This document shows positions 1-15,453 of a stretch of 64,000 nt of DNA, piece by piece; positions within the stretch are counted from its first letter, which is position 1; every line of letters begins with the position of its first letter. The stretch covers positions 12,691,001-12,755,000 of the forward strand of contig NC_087253.1 of NCBI RefSeq assembly GCF_037042905.1, read 5' to 3'. A program made the position numbers and the translations under genes. The notes under the pieces are model-generated. The model searched no databases. It had not been told where the DNA came from and worked only from the letters and a program-made list of their open reading frames with translations. Source of the DNA: Lytechinus pictus. Taxonomy: Eukaryota > Echinodermata > Echinoidea > Temnopleuroida > Toxopneustidae.

Positions 1-330
1 TTTCGCGGGCTTTATTTACACATTTTGGCCCCTAAACAGGTTGTCGCCAGAATATGACCCTGGGGAAAAAGCTAGGGGAAAAAACATACCCTAAACATGT
101 TTGGCTAGTCTTTAAAAAAAGAAAGCTTTGGAAAAAAATACCCTAAATACGTTTGACCCCACGATTGACCATTGACCAGTTTTTTAAAACCACCTTTTTT
201 CTTGAAAATCAGTGTTTTTGATACCCTTAACAAGTGCATGCGCTGCCCGCGTCCAAAACTGAAAAAACACCCCTTTAAACATGTTTTTTTTTTGTCACGC
301 ATGTGTACAGCAATATATTTCACTCCCCCC
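1..330. repeat. Imperfect minisatellite, runs off the left edge
   Basis: A core resembling CCCTAAACATGTTTG recurs near 30, 88, 141, 222 and 270, separated by A- or T-rich filler. Spacing is irregular (about 50 to 80 bases) and copies are diverged. No coding signal is seen. It lies upstream of the ADA2 exons, presumably in an intron of that gene. Confidence 0.5.
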
Positions 331-339
331 TCCCCCCCC

Positions 340-640
340 CCCCAGAACCCACCCTGCGCTCATGTCCTTTGGCAAGGCACTTACCCATGTTTATCACACT
401 CCACCCAGGTGTTAAATGGGTAACTGGTAGGATGTGGATGTGATTAGAGTAGCATGTGTGCACTAGTAAAAAAATGGTTGCCTGGCCAGGATGCTCCACA
501 GGGAGTGGAGATGGTGCACTTTATGTGTGGAACAGTGGTGGATCCAATGACCGGGGTAATACGTGTAATAATCACATGTAAAGCACTTAGAAAAAACTAA
601 GTATGAAGTGCCATAAACATGTAAATGTAACTATTATAAT
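340..640 (+). repeat. SINE-like repeat, 3' body
   Basis: The segment has the SINE landmarks CTTTGGCAAGGCA, CTCCACCCAGGTG, AATGGGTAACTGGTAGGATG and GATCCAATGACCGGGGTAA. Related bodies recur at 8160-8370 and 24905-25055. The tRNA-like head is missing, so this is a truncated copy. Confidence 0.55.
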
Positions 641-771
641 TTTTATTAATTCTTGATAGATTAGATTACAGGTGCTATGCCTTAGTCGAATCGCATTGGA
701 CAAGAGAAATCTGTTCGACTTGTGTGAAATTTGACTTTAATAGATGATGTAAATAAGGCGTTTTGCATGTA

Positions 772-1516
772 CATTCCGACCTCTCTTATCTGGCCTCCCC
801 TTATCCGGATCTCTCTATTATCCGGACGCACACTTGCCAAGATTTTTTTTCCCCAATTCAATCTAGTACGTGAGGAAATGAGATTTCAATCTAAATCAAT
901 CCTACCCAAACTCACTTTGATTACATATATATTTCCCAACATAGTCTACTGTACCTACTACAACATTATTTTTCATGAAAATATCTCACCCAAATCACCT
1001 AAAGAACTTAGATCAGGGCGCAGCGCAAACATTTCATCACATTCTCTTTTTATTTCCCGGGGAAAAACAACACATGTCTCGCTAGCTAGCGCTAGGCCTC
1101 AATAAGGACTGGACAGCGCCATCTCTCATGTTTGAGCCTACAGTCAGTATAACAATGGCTGACATTGCGAAGCTGCGATGATACACACCACGATGATCTA
1201 ATTGTAAAACTTAGTTCCATCGAGTCAGTCTCTTTCTTTCGAGGTATGCTCGATGTATACCTCAATCATTTTAGCAGGTAAATTATCCAACAGTTTCAGC
1301 CATCGATCGATTTCATTTCTTTAAAAAATGCCGCCTGTAATTTGCACTGACACTGCAGTAAATACTGTCTGTACGCCCACTACAATAAATTACGTGTAGC
1401 TACCGCCTTTGGGGAGGCCGCTGCGTGTATTTGATATTGGGTCTCCCAGATCCGAATAAATCCATTATTCGGATTGGTGCTGGTCCCAACATGTCCGGAT
1501 AACAGAGGTCGGACTG
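772..1516. mobile_element. Tc1/mariner- or pogo-like non-autonomous element
   Basis: The ends are inverted: CATTCCGACCTCTCTTATC on the left, and on the right the complement of CAGTCCGACCTCTGTTATCC. The element is flanked by TA on both sides (770-771 and 1517-1518), as expected for TA target duplication. A second internal pair around TATCCGGAT/ATCCGAAT extends the terminal repeats. No transposase frame is present in its roughly 745 bp. Confidence 0.7.
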
Positions 1517-1680
1517 TATACGGTCTGTGATAATGCTTCGAGTTAGGCGATTATATGACTTAATATGGAAGGATGAAATATGTAGAGCCTTCTGTACCTT
1601 CCTGGTTCACATACAGCATGAAATATATGCAGGGAATTTTCAAATAAGTAAAGGAATGAATGCTTTAGCCCTGTAAACCT

Positions 1681-1885
1681 TTATACAGTGCACAAGCTTT
1701 CCAATGAATTGATTCTTGCCAAAGAAACGATCACCTCACCTGTGTCGAGTGCAGCAGAATATATGAATAAATTTTTTTGTGAGGACAAAAGTATCATTGC
1801 TGCAGTTTGAACCCATGACCCTTGGATTGAAAGACGGGAGTCAGAGGAAGTAGACCATGATGCTCTTACATGTATATGATCAAAG
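1681..1885 (-). repeat. tRNA-derived SINE, degraded, minus strand
   Basis: Read on the minus strand it has a box-B-like GGTTCAAACTGC, then the SINE body motif matching CACCTGTGTCGAGTGCAGCA. It is the same family as the better preserved copies at 2541-2813 (-) and 21934-22200 (+). Confidence 0.55.
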
Positions 1886-2044
1886 TCGTGTCTTATTATT
1901 ATGACTGAAGCCACATTTGATAATCCTTTATCAAGTTATATCTCAGATCTCTTGAAATTGAAATCCCGATCTCATGACCAAGCATCACCAACATAGCTCA
2001 CATGATACACTCATACTGCAAGTATCCCCACACAAGACTAAAGC

Positions 2045-6600
<4,556 letters not shown>

Positions 6601-6718
6601 TGCTTCAATATGTGCCTTGGTGCTGTTCTACACAATGTTTTCTACCAGATATTCTCTAAATATCCATGGACTTTGGGTATATTGCTGTCTTTTGCTCAAT
6701 ACTGATTAATCTACACCA

Positions 6719-6875
6719 GGGTCCCGTAACATAAAGGTTAGCGATTGATCGCTAATTTAAATAACAATGCTGACTGGTTCATAGTCAGTCTACTTAGCAA
6801 AATGCACATGCAACAAGGATCTTAATAAGTCATTTCAGTTAGCGATTAATCGCTAACCTATGTGTTACGGCGCCC
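6719..6875. mobile_element. Short MITE with GCGATTGATCGC-containing arms
   Basis: Arms GGGTCCCGTAACATAAAGGT and the complement of ACCTATGTGTTACGGCGCCC are inverted, each including GTTAGCGATTxATCGCTAA. It lies about 120 bp after the ADA2 stop codon and so may be within the 3' UTR. Confidence 0.75.
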
Positions 6876-6876
6876 A

Positions 6877-7130
6877 GGGCCCCATCTTACAAGGAGTTAC
6901 GATTAGTCCGATCACCCTCAACTCTACGGAAATCCATCAGTGTCATAATTTCTATTTCAGGAAATTTGCACGATGTCTTTTGTAAATTGAGAGAAGCACA
7001 CTGAATCTTCAAGAAAATTAATAATGTAAAAATATGCATCATATCTGGAAAATATTGAACAAACATGCATTTTGGATGTTGACGTTGCTGGCTTTCCGTA
7101 GTTGTGGTTGATCGGATCGATTGCAATTCC
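6877..7130. mobile_element. MITE family GGGCCCCATCTTACAAAGAG, right end cut
   Basis: It begins GGGCCCCATCTTACAAGGAG and runs to GTTGATCGGATCGATTGCAA. Copies at 31444-32306 and 33320-33592 continue to the matching inverted end (AACTCTTTGTAAGATGGGCCC-like). Here that end is missing and a GGTCTAAT fold-back element starts instead. Confidence 0.7.
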
Positions 7131-7745
7131 GTTTGGTCTTATCCCACATGGTCTAATCCTACTTCGTCTACAAGCAGTTTGTTTAATAACCATTTGGTCT
7201 ATTTGCCATTTAGCCCATTAATACCATGTTTTCTTATTTCCAGTATGGCACTTCTCATTTTGTCTAATATCCACTTGGTACGACAACAAATAGTCTATAT
7301 GATAATGAACCAAAAGTTGAATGAAGTTTTCATTTAACAATGAAAGTAAAAATAATAAGTGATGATGGGTTCTTATATAGCTTAGGTTCTACTGGGCTGG
7401 CGCTCACGGATGAAGTGGATGAAGTTGAATCTAGAAAACTGGTCATTAAACTAATACCTCAGTCATATTTAATCTACCGCGACCGTACAGCGAGTCGAAA
7501 GCAGCCATTTTCACATTTTTTGTACCAGCTGCACATAGGTGCCTCGAATAAAAAAATGAAACTGCTGTTTTTGACTCATCATATGGCCGCCGTAGAGCAA
7601 ATGTGACTGAAGTATAGGGCCTAAATGACAATGAGACTAAATGGTTAATTAGACCACATTTACATAGTAGACCAAATAAGCTTATTAGCCCATGTGGTAT
7701 TAGAATATCTGAGATGTAGACCAAGTAAATGAATACAAACGGAAT
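7131..7745. repeat. Fold-back element of degenerate GGTCTAAT units
   Basis: The left part (about 7131-7300) repeats motifs such as TTTGGTCTTATCCCACATGG and ATAACCATTTGGTCTATT. The right part (about 7610-7745) carries their complements (TTAGACCA, TAGACCAAAT). Outer ends AATTCCGTTTG and CAAACGGAATT are inverted. Related elements: 9590-9975, 19378-19550, 22203-22600. Confidence 0.65.
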
Positions 7746-8159
7746 TAAGCTCATACAATGGTGCTAGAATTCACCTGTGTTCAACAATATACATGAAATT
7801 TATGTGACCTCATAAGCTAGATTTGCAAACGTGAATCGTCATTCAAAACACAAACATGAATCACAGCAGCGCGCAGTATGATATTAACACGGAAGTATGC
7901 CAACGCAATGACGTCATAGAATCATGATTCAAATAACCATTATGTTTATTTGACCTGTTTTGAATGCAATCCTGCAGAAACGTATTTCCAAATGCCCTTT
8001 TTTTTCTGTGTTCATGTTTGTGATTTTAAACATGTTTATTTTTACACCAAACGCAACCATGATTCTGCACAAACATCTTTCTAAACATGTTTCAAATCAT
8101 GATTCTAGGGTTTATAAAAACTGCCGCATAAACACACCTTAGTAGGATGCGATCCCGGT

Positions 8160-8370
8160 AGGATGCGAAAGATATTATGTTTAAATTTGCCAGCGCCATA
8201 ATGAGGCTGCGATGAATGCAAGGAATGCTCCCCAGGGAGTGGAATTGTACACTTTTTGTGTGGGATTTAAATGAATCCAATGACCGGGGTAACGATATGC
8301 TGTAACACACTTTGAGCCATTCTGGGAAAAGCGCTATATAAAAAAAATTAGTAGTAGTAGTAGTAGTAGT
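8160..8370 (+). repeat. SINE body with (AGT)n tail
   Basis: It shares GCTCCCCAGGGAGTGGA and CCAATGACCGGGGTAACG with the copies at 340 and 24905. It ends AAGCGCTATATAAA, followed by a (TAG)n tail at 8348-8370, a typical SINE end. Confidence 0.65.
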
Positions 8371-9589
8371 ACTTATAAACTACGGGTAATACCAAAAAGC
8401 CTTGACAGAAACCTCAAATCTAAAACTGAAATCTCCATCTGACTTTAACTTCTTCTGGCATTCTTCTAGAGACCTGAAGTAGGGATGACCCGAGGTAAAT
8501 ATATGAGGCAGTATATTCCATCTGCTTGAAGAGATTTTTGAAATACGGATACAAAGTAGGTAGTTGGTGATAGTACCATGATCATGTTCGGCATCTTGTG
8601 TATATCTTCTTTTATCAGGGTTTTTTTGTCGGTGAGTATTTTTATTGAGACTTTGTTATATGACTTTTGGCATATTTCATTGCTGTCAAACTCTCCTACA
8701 TGTAGGCCATCTAATACAGAGGCTTGCATGCAATCATGACACTACAGTGAACAATCAAAATCAAATTTATGATTGCATTTGAAGTGTGTTCAAAATGACC
8801 AATGACCAATCAAAATCATGCTTTCCATATTTGCAATTGATCATAAACCTTCTGTGATACTGGCTCCTCAAAGGGTTTTATAAAATTATGGAAACAATTA
8901 GCATTTCCATATTACAACTGAAATATGACCAAGTAATTGAATGAATCATTGACTTCGCCATACATATGTCAAAGAGATATTTGTATCAAAACATTAAGAT
9001 GTTTTGTAATGTAATGCAACATGTGTACATATACATGTAACTTGTGAAACAAGTAGTATACTGGGTATTGGTGTGCGTGCCTTTTTGTGTGCATATGTGT
9101 TAAGCAGTATTCTAGTTTGAAATGTATAATCATATTTGTCCTAAAAAATCTAATGCCTTTTGTGAACAGGGTACATACAAGAGATATTTTTGCAGGGTGT
9201 CTGGTCAGGAATATTTGGACCAACTAAACTTCTTGAAAGTTGAGAAAAAAATAGTTTTTGTCCATAACACAAAATAGTTTTTGTCCAAAGTTGTGCTGAC
9301 AGTTCAAGCTTGTGACAAATCATATTATTGTGTAAGATTGATTGGATAATATCATGAATTCTTTCACCCAACTTTGCACAAGAAATCTTTTATATGACAG
9401 TAGTTGCATAAAATGTACAAGTGAGATGGTAAAGGCTTTATGTGTATTCTTACCTTTGGATTTGATGTAAATGTTTGTATATGTGTCTTTTTGCAGGCTG
9501 GGTTATGGCTAAATTGTTAACATTTAAGCCATTGATAAATCATGTTTAAAAGTAAGCTGTAGGCCTATATATAAGGTTAAACAGAATGA
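8371..9589. other. Intergenic AT-rich sequence, nothing recognised
   Basis: No open frame with recognisable motifs, no clear inverted repeat and no RNA gene were seen. A short direct repeat of TAGTTTTTGTCCA occurs around 9250-9290. Confidence 0.4.
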
Positions 9590-9975
9590 ATAATCGGTAA
9601 ATTGCCAATTGTCCACTGCCAACTCATCCACTCACCACATGGTCTACCTTCATTTAGTGTAATGCCATTCCGTTCATCAACATTTCGTCTAACAACCATT
9701 TGGTCCAATCTTCACTTTGTCTAATCACCAGTTCGTCTATTACCACTTCGTCTAATAACCAGTTGGTCTAATACCCACTTTCTTTTCATTCATTTAACAC
9801 AATTAACACTTTAGTTTTATTAGACCAAATGGTATATGGACTAAATTATTAGACGGAATGGCATTAGACTAAATGAAAGTAGACCATGTGGTGAGTAGAC
9901 AAACTGATGATAGACCAAATGATAGTAGACAAGTTGGCAATGGACAAATTGGCGATAGACGAATTGGAAATAAAC
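9590..9975. repeat. Fold-back element of about 17-nt GGTCTAAT units
   Basis: The left half repeats variants of GTCTAATAACCANTT (for example TTCGTCTAATAACCAGTTGG). From about 9815 the right half gives the complements (TTAGACCAAATGGT, TAGACGAATTGG). The halves can pair almost end to end, with the turn around 9790-9815. No coding capacity. Confidence 0.75.
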
Positions 9976-10494
9976 AGGATAGTCCAGACAGGTTGAAGTA
10001 ATGTATGTATAGTACTTTGGGGATATATGCTACATGTATATATGCATAATAATGTGTAGGTTTGGTTTATGGTAGTATTATTTAACAATTAAGCCTTGTT
10101 TATATTTGTGTATTTATGTAAGCATGATACTGTTCAACAGAAGAAAAAAATATTTCATGCAGGTTATGAATTTATAAGTTTAAGTAATGGTTTTGTAGGT
10201 ATTATACTTTTTTGAATATATGGTACATGTAGATATATCTTTTTAATGTATAGGCTAGGGTAATAACATTTGCTTAATGGTCAAACCATTTTTAATCATG
10301 TACAAATGTAAGCTAGCTACATATCACGTCGGGCCAAGCTCTAAACATGATGAATAGTTCATCCAAAGGACGCATTTATCATTTCAGCCTAAGGCTTTTC
10401 TTATTATAAGTATATAGAGTTAAATTAGAATCATGTTTACTTTTTAATAATCATAAATGGTTTGTTTTAATGGCAACCAAAGAAGGGTCCTTTA
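9976..10494. other. Intergenic AT-rich sequence, nothing recognised
   Basis: Low-complexity AT-rich DNA with ACATGTA motifs. No gene or repeat boundary was identified. Confidence 0.4.
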
Positions 10495-11055
10495 AAGGAC
10501 AAGTCCACCCCAACAAAAAGTTTATTTGAATAAAAAGAGAAAAATTAAAAAAACACTGAAAATTTCATCAAAATCGGATGTAAAATGAGAAAGTTATGAC
10601 ATTTTAAATTTTCGCTTAATTTCGCAAAACAGTTATATGCACATCCTTGTCAGTATGCAAATGAGGAAACTGATGACATCATCCACTCACTATTTCCTTT
10701 GTATTTTGTTATATGAAATATTGTAATTTTCTCATTGTCAAGTGAAACAACGATTAATTCCTCTCTGAACATGTGGAATAAGCATATGGTTCAGTCAAGT
10801 TTGTCCTTATTGTCAAAAATTTTAAAAAATGAAATATTGTAGAATTCAAACTATAAAAATCAAAAGAAGTAGTGAGTGAGGGACATCATTGTCTCTTTCA
10901 TTTGCATGTCACAAGTTGTTTTGTGAAAAATAAGTGCAATTTTAAAATGTCATAACTTTCTTATTTTACATCCAATTTTGATGAAATTTTCAGCGTTATA
11001 CTAGCGTGATTTTTCTTTATTCAAATCAAGATCTTTCTGGGGTGGACTTGACCTT
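10495..11055. mobile_element. Long-TIR MITE, AAGGACAAGTCCACCCC family
   Basis: It begins AAGGACAAGTCCACCCC and ends GGGGTGGACTTGACCTT, with TA on both sides. The arms are about 200 bp each and include ATCAAAATCGGATGTAAAAT and TATGCAAATGAG/CATTTGCAT regions. Other copies: 55986-56577 and 60064-60604. Confidence 0.85.
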
Positions 11056-11059
11056 TAAA

Positions 11060-11335
11060 ACAGATCTGAAAGTCATTTAACCAGAATAAAAGATAATAAT
11101 GTAGATAATTTCAAATTCAATTTATCCCGATCAGACTGCATGGTCTAAAGTAACTGAATGTAACGATGTAAATATGGATTGGGAAAATTTCCCATCTATA
11201 TTATTATCAATAGTAGATATGTGCGCACCTCTGAAAAATGGATGAACCATGAAATAATCACTTTAATTAAAGAGAGAAATGTAGCTTACAAAAACATGAA
11301 TTAAGGCTTTCCAAGAAACCTGTGCCAGTCTTCAG
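11060..11335 (+). mobile_element. Fragment of a CR1/jockey-like LINE
   Basis: It is near-identical to parts of 60608-61120. One frame encodes EKWMNHEIITLIKERNVAYK, the linker region between endonuclease and reverse transcriptase in such LINEs. It is broken by stops and truncated on both sides. Confidence 0.65.
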
Positions 11336-11454
11336 TTCATTACTTGGGTAAAAAAAAAATGAATTTCATACTGGACCCCGTGCTCAAAGATTGGAAGATT
11401 ACTGTTCTCCCAATAAATGAACCATAGCTACCTCCTTATGTTGTTTACTGTGTG

Positions 11455-11545
11455 ATAAATAAATAAAGATAGATAGATAAATAAATAAATAAATAAATAG
11501 ATAGATAGATAGATATATAGATAGATAGATAAATAAATAAGATAA
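11455..11545. repeat. (GATA)n/(AATA)n microsatellite
   Basis: Alternating runs of GATA and AATA tetramers over about 90 bases. Confidence 0.95.
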
Positions 11546-11789
11546 AGAAAAAGGCTTTTGGTTTTATGGATGCTTACTGTTACTGACCCTGTACCGTGAG
11601 GGGGTGTGTGTGTGAGAGAAGTATGTTTCATAATAAATACGCTAAAAAGGTCTCTACTTGGATGTCTTGGATTGTGTGTATGTTTCTTTCTTAGGGATGA
11701 TAGCAACAAGTTACTTTCATCAAGGGAAATCCAACCCAAGGGAATGGTTTGAAAAGATGGTCCAAACTCTAAACAGAATATTTACCCAT

Positions 11790-12000
11790 GATGAAAGGGG
11801 GATGGAGGCAGGGAAAAAGATGGAATTGAAGGAGGGAGGAGGACGGGAAAAGGAGAGAATGAAAGAAGAGAAGGAAGATGATAAGGAGAAGAAGATGGAG
11901 GAGGAAGAGAAGAAGAAAAAAGGAGGAGAGAAGACAAGAAGAAGAGGAAGAAAAAGAAGAAAATCTAGAGGAGGGAGAGAATAAGGAGGAGAAGAAGGAG
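11790..12000. repeat. Purine-rich GA tract
   Basis: About 200 bases of nearly pure A and G (GGAGGAGAGAAGA-like). The Lys/Glu-rich open frames across it are composition artefacts. Confidence 0.85.
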
Positions 12001-12229
12001 ACCGGAATATATATAGACCCGATAGAGATAGATGGACATCATATATTGCAGTTCAGTCAGTTTGTTGCCCCCTAAAGTCAATGTTCTATATCCATTTTCT
12101 TACAACATCCCCAATCAACAATATTCGATTATTTTAGAATGCATCACGAATTACTGAATGATATTCTTCATAAACACGGAGAGTATTATCAGAATATATC
12201 CTCCATGAAAAAATATAAATAAAAAGATA

Positions 12230-12530
12230 TCCGCTCGCGAACCATACAGCTGCCACGCCCACCTCCTTCCTTGGGCCATTGGATTACTGTGTACTGCCCT
12301 GCTAAGCCGGCAAGCCTAGCCTGAACACCTGCAGCACAGTACAGCTTGGCGGCCGGAGTATAGCCGGCTAGCTAGCTGCCTCTACATGCGGCCGTCAGAG
12401 AAGCAGTCCCTCATCGCAGTTGATATCCGCTTGATTTATGAATATTAGCTCCGGTTTCCTGTTCTGACTTGGAATTGGATTTCGTGCATTCATCCCAGCC
12501 TGTACATCATTCATTGCCAATATCAATATG
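12230..12530. promoter_or_regulatory. GC-richer block, possible promoter or 5' exon
   Basis: CpG-containing sequence rising sharply above its AT-rich surroundings, with GCTAGCTAGC and GCGGCCG motifs. A possible donor GTGAGT lies at about 12530. It could be an untranslated first exon of the hydrolase gene about 3 kb downstream. There is no direct proof. Confidence 0.25.
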
Positions 12531-13079
12531 TGAGTGCTTTCACAGTTTCAGTTAAGGCTTAAATTCAAACGGGACTAAGTAATGTCTGAAATTGTCTTGA
12601 GATGAAAAACTTATCTAGTCCCACACGTGCACATTTTTGTAAGGTATCTTTGTAAATTAAATCTTGTCACTAAATTGTATCCACTTCCAACATAAATTTG
12701 ATAACTACTATTGAATTTCATTGATAATAAATAAGACTTTTACTATACTAATACTATATTCTAGAGGAAATTAGAACATAAATAAATGTTTTAGTGTTTC
12801 AGAATTCAGGTATGTTTTTTAAACTAAAGACAAAAGTTTCAACTAACTTTAAAGTTTAATCATGTAACGTTAGATCCACTCTAGGCGACACCCCAATACT
12901 TACCCGTGCTAATAAACTGGGACTCCACTCACGCGCGTTTGGGCCTCCCTAGCTTAGAACTAAGCACTAATATCACCTTAAAAACTAAATCTACAAGGTA
13001 TGTATAATCTATTTACAAATTTAATAATGTTTAATCGGTACTCACCGGTTCTTTTGTTGCATTTTCAGACCATTTCTCA

Positions 13080-13560
13080 CAATTCTTCGTAAATATTTGC
13101 GGCAAATTTTGTCGCCATAGACAGCTTAGCGTCCATCTTTATTGATAAATGGAGCGCCCTTTACGATAGTTGTAAATGCCGCGGAGAAATTGTTAGGCAT
13201 TTTGGCCTGTGTTCAAGGCGTTCTTTCTGTTTTATTTTTTATATTGAAGATTGTGCATTTGTTGAATAGCGCCGTCTACGTCAGGTATGAGATCGAGTGT
13301 ATAAATACACTCTTCCAAAATAATTATGATTCCGACCTGGCGCTGTTTAACTTCAATCTCTTTCACCTAAATTAGCGATGAATGCTAGCATTATAAAATA
13401 TATATTATTAACGTCTGACGAAAAGAATAACCAACCGATCAGCTGACGAGAACGCGAATCACGTGATCTTCATATCAGCTTCGATAGCGAGTCAGAAGAG
13501 AAGAGCAGCTGCCCAGAAAATCAGGAAAAAGCCGTGAAAATGTCAGTTCCCCTTCATTTC
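13080..13560 (+). promoter_or_regulatory. Possible promoter region upstream of the hydrolase gene
   Basis: CpG-containing block with CACGTGATC (E-box) near 13461 and GCAGCTGCCC near 13506, ending at a GTGAAAATG context near 13540. The interval to the hydrolase start is about 1.9 kb of AT-rich DNA. A role is inferred from composition only. Confidence 0.25.
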
Positions 13561-14245
13561 TTTCATTTTTTGTTGTTGCTAACGATGCATTTACACTATA
13601 AAATTATAATTTAAATAAGAGAAAGGAATTATAGCTTGTACTTGTGATATAATGTTTAAATATCCTGTTCTCAGAGATTTCTAACCAAAAATACTACTGA
13701 TGTCGCCTATGAGGTCCATACATGTAATGTTGGACCTCATTGGTACTAGGAGTGCGTTAGATCTATAGTATAAATAATAAGTATAACTTATATTATAAGT
13801 AATATGGGAAGTTACACAAATTGACAAAAATAATATTTAATATCTTCACTTCAGAAGGCTGTTCCTTAATAGAGGATGAGTGGACAAATTTTACCTTTCC
13901 CCGGCCCCAAAATTTTGGGTGTAAAACTGAAAGTGGTGGAATGTAGGCCTTATCCTGAAATAAGTCACCTCTCTTCTTCTTGTGTGTGTAGGTGTGTGTG
14001 CATTCGTTGTGTACAAAGTCAATGGGAGAGGAAAGAAGTCACCGCCGCTGATGAAATAAACGGCAGTGAATGTGTGTGTGTATTTGAGTTTTGTCAGACG
14101 TGTATCAATCAGATATGATTATTTACGTCTGGGACCGGCCTTTAACGTCACCATCCGAAAGACGTGACCAGGGCTCGAACCTCTGCATCAATTTGTAACT
14201 TCCCCGCATAGCTTGGATTACAGGCGCACGCCACAACACCCAGTT

Positions 14246-14292
14246 ATTTGTTTAAAATTTTCAAAATCATAGATTCTACAGAATAAACAACA
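14246..14292 (+). repeat. Duplicate of the hydrolase 5' leader
   Basis: Forty-seven bases starting ATTTGTTTAAAATTTTCAAA are identical to 15381-15427, just before the hydrolase start codon. Similarity continues weakly to an ATG at 14316, which is followed within three codons by a stop. This is a local direct duplication about 1.1 kb apart. Confidence 0.8.
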
Positions 14293-14590
14293 CTTCAAAG
14301 AAACCAGAGATAAAAAATGGAGTGGTGACTTAAACCAGGATAATGCCGGAATGTAAGGAGGGTGTAGCTTTTATTTCATGAAAAAAATTACTACAAGAGA
14401 TCGATGGCCCATGTAGACCGACACAGTGCAGTGGAAAGTTATCCACAGAATCTTGAAAATAATATCTTGTATTACACGGAAAAACAAATTTAGCAAGACT
14501 GAGTTTTAAATGCACCGAATGTCTCTCCGTCTGGACAAATTGTAATTTATTTGGAAGCAAACATAATTCCAAACTTTTGCAAACAATATG

Positions 14591-15004
14591 TGGGCCATTC
14601 TTGGCCAGGTGTGTGACAGAAATTATGACAAATCATGACTTCAATTAGTTATATTAGATCTGAAAATTGAAGAGATTTTATAACTAATTATGATGATTTT
14701 GAAAGTTTAATATAGGCCTAGGCCTAATTTTTAAATTCACAGGAAATTAAAATTTCAAAATGAAATTAAACTTTCAAAATCATGTTTCTGTGTGAAGTCA
14801 CGCACGTGACCCACTTTTGACCTCTGACTTTGAACCTGCATATTGGAGACAGCAAAAATATTTCCAAATGATAGCTGACTATTGAAACATGTTAATGTTA
14901 TATAACCTTTGAATTACAAAATGTCAATTTTTTTTTAGATTTATAACTAATTAAATTGAAGATTTGTCATAATTTTGGTCACACACATGACCAAGAACGG
15001 CCCA
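14591..15004. mobile_element. MITE with long degenerate inverted arms
   Basis: Left TGGGCCATTCTTGGCCAGGT matches the complement of ACATGACCAAGAACGGCCCA on the right. The arms continue through ATTATGACAAATCATGACTT and its partner near 14960. A second internal inverted pair around TTGAAAGTTTAAT flanks a centre near 14730. Confidence 0.75.
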
Positions 15005-15453
15005 TGTTTTGAGTTGGAAGTAATGGTTATCAAGTTGAGAAATTCAACTTGTAAGGAGGTTTCTATTTCTCACGTGTCTGTGATGTGAGACAGTGAGATC
15101 CCATTAATCTGATCCCCATCTAGTTTTATAACAAGAAAAATGGATGCATTATTTTCTCATTTTTGCCCTTTGTCTTCTTTTGACTTAACCTCGATCGAGA
15201 TTTGATGATAGTCATACAAATTTTGTTTTGTACAATTTATTTTGTTTTGATGCATTTATTTTGATGTACTTTTATAAGACATGATTTGTATGATTTGTAC
15301 ACAAAGAAATGAATCGGTCTATGGACCATCTGTCCTTGTTTCTTTTCTTTATGAATAGTTGTTAGATTAAAATGGAAAATATTTGTTTAAAATTTTCAAA
15401 ATCATAGATTCTACAGAATAAACAACAGTTCAAAGAAAGAGAGAGAAAAAAAA

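Noticed and set aside
731-1105. 124-codon open frame on the plus strand
   Set aside because: It lies within the TA-flanked MITE and has no domain motif or splice context.
11658-12075. Lys/Glu-rich open frames
   Set aside because: They are a direct product of the GA-rich tract; no conserved motif.
13876-14118. Open frame starting MSGQ, like the hydrolase start
   Set aside because: Similarity ends after four residues, and the frame has no hydrolase motif.
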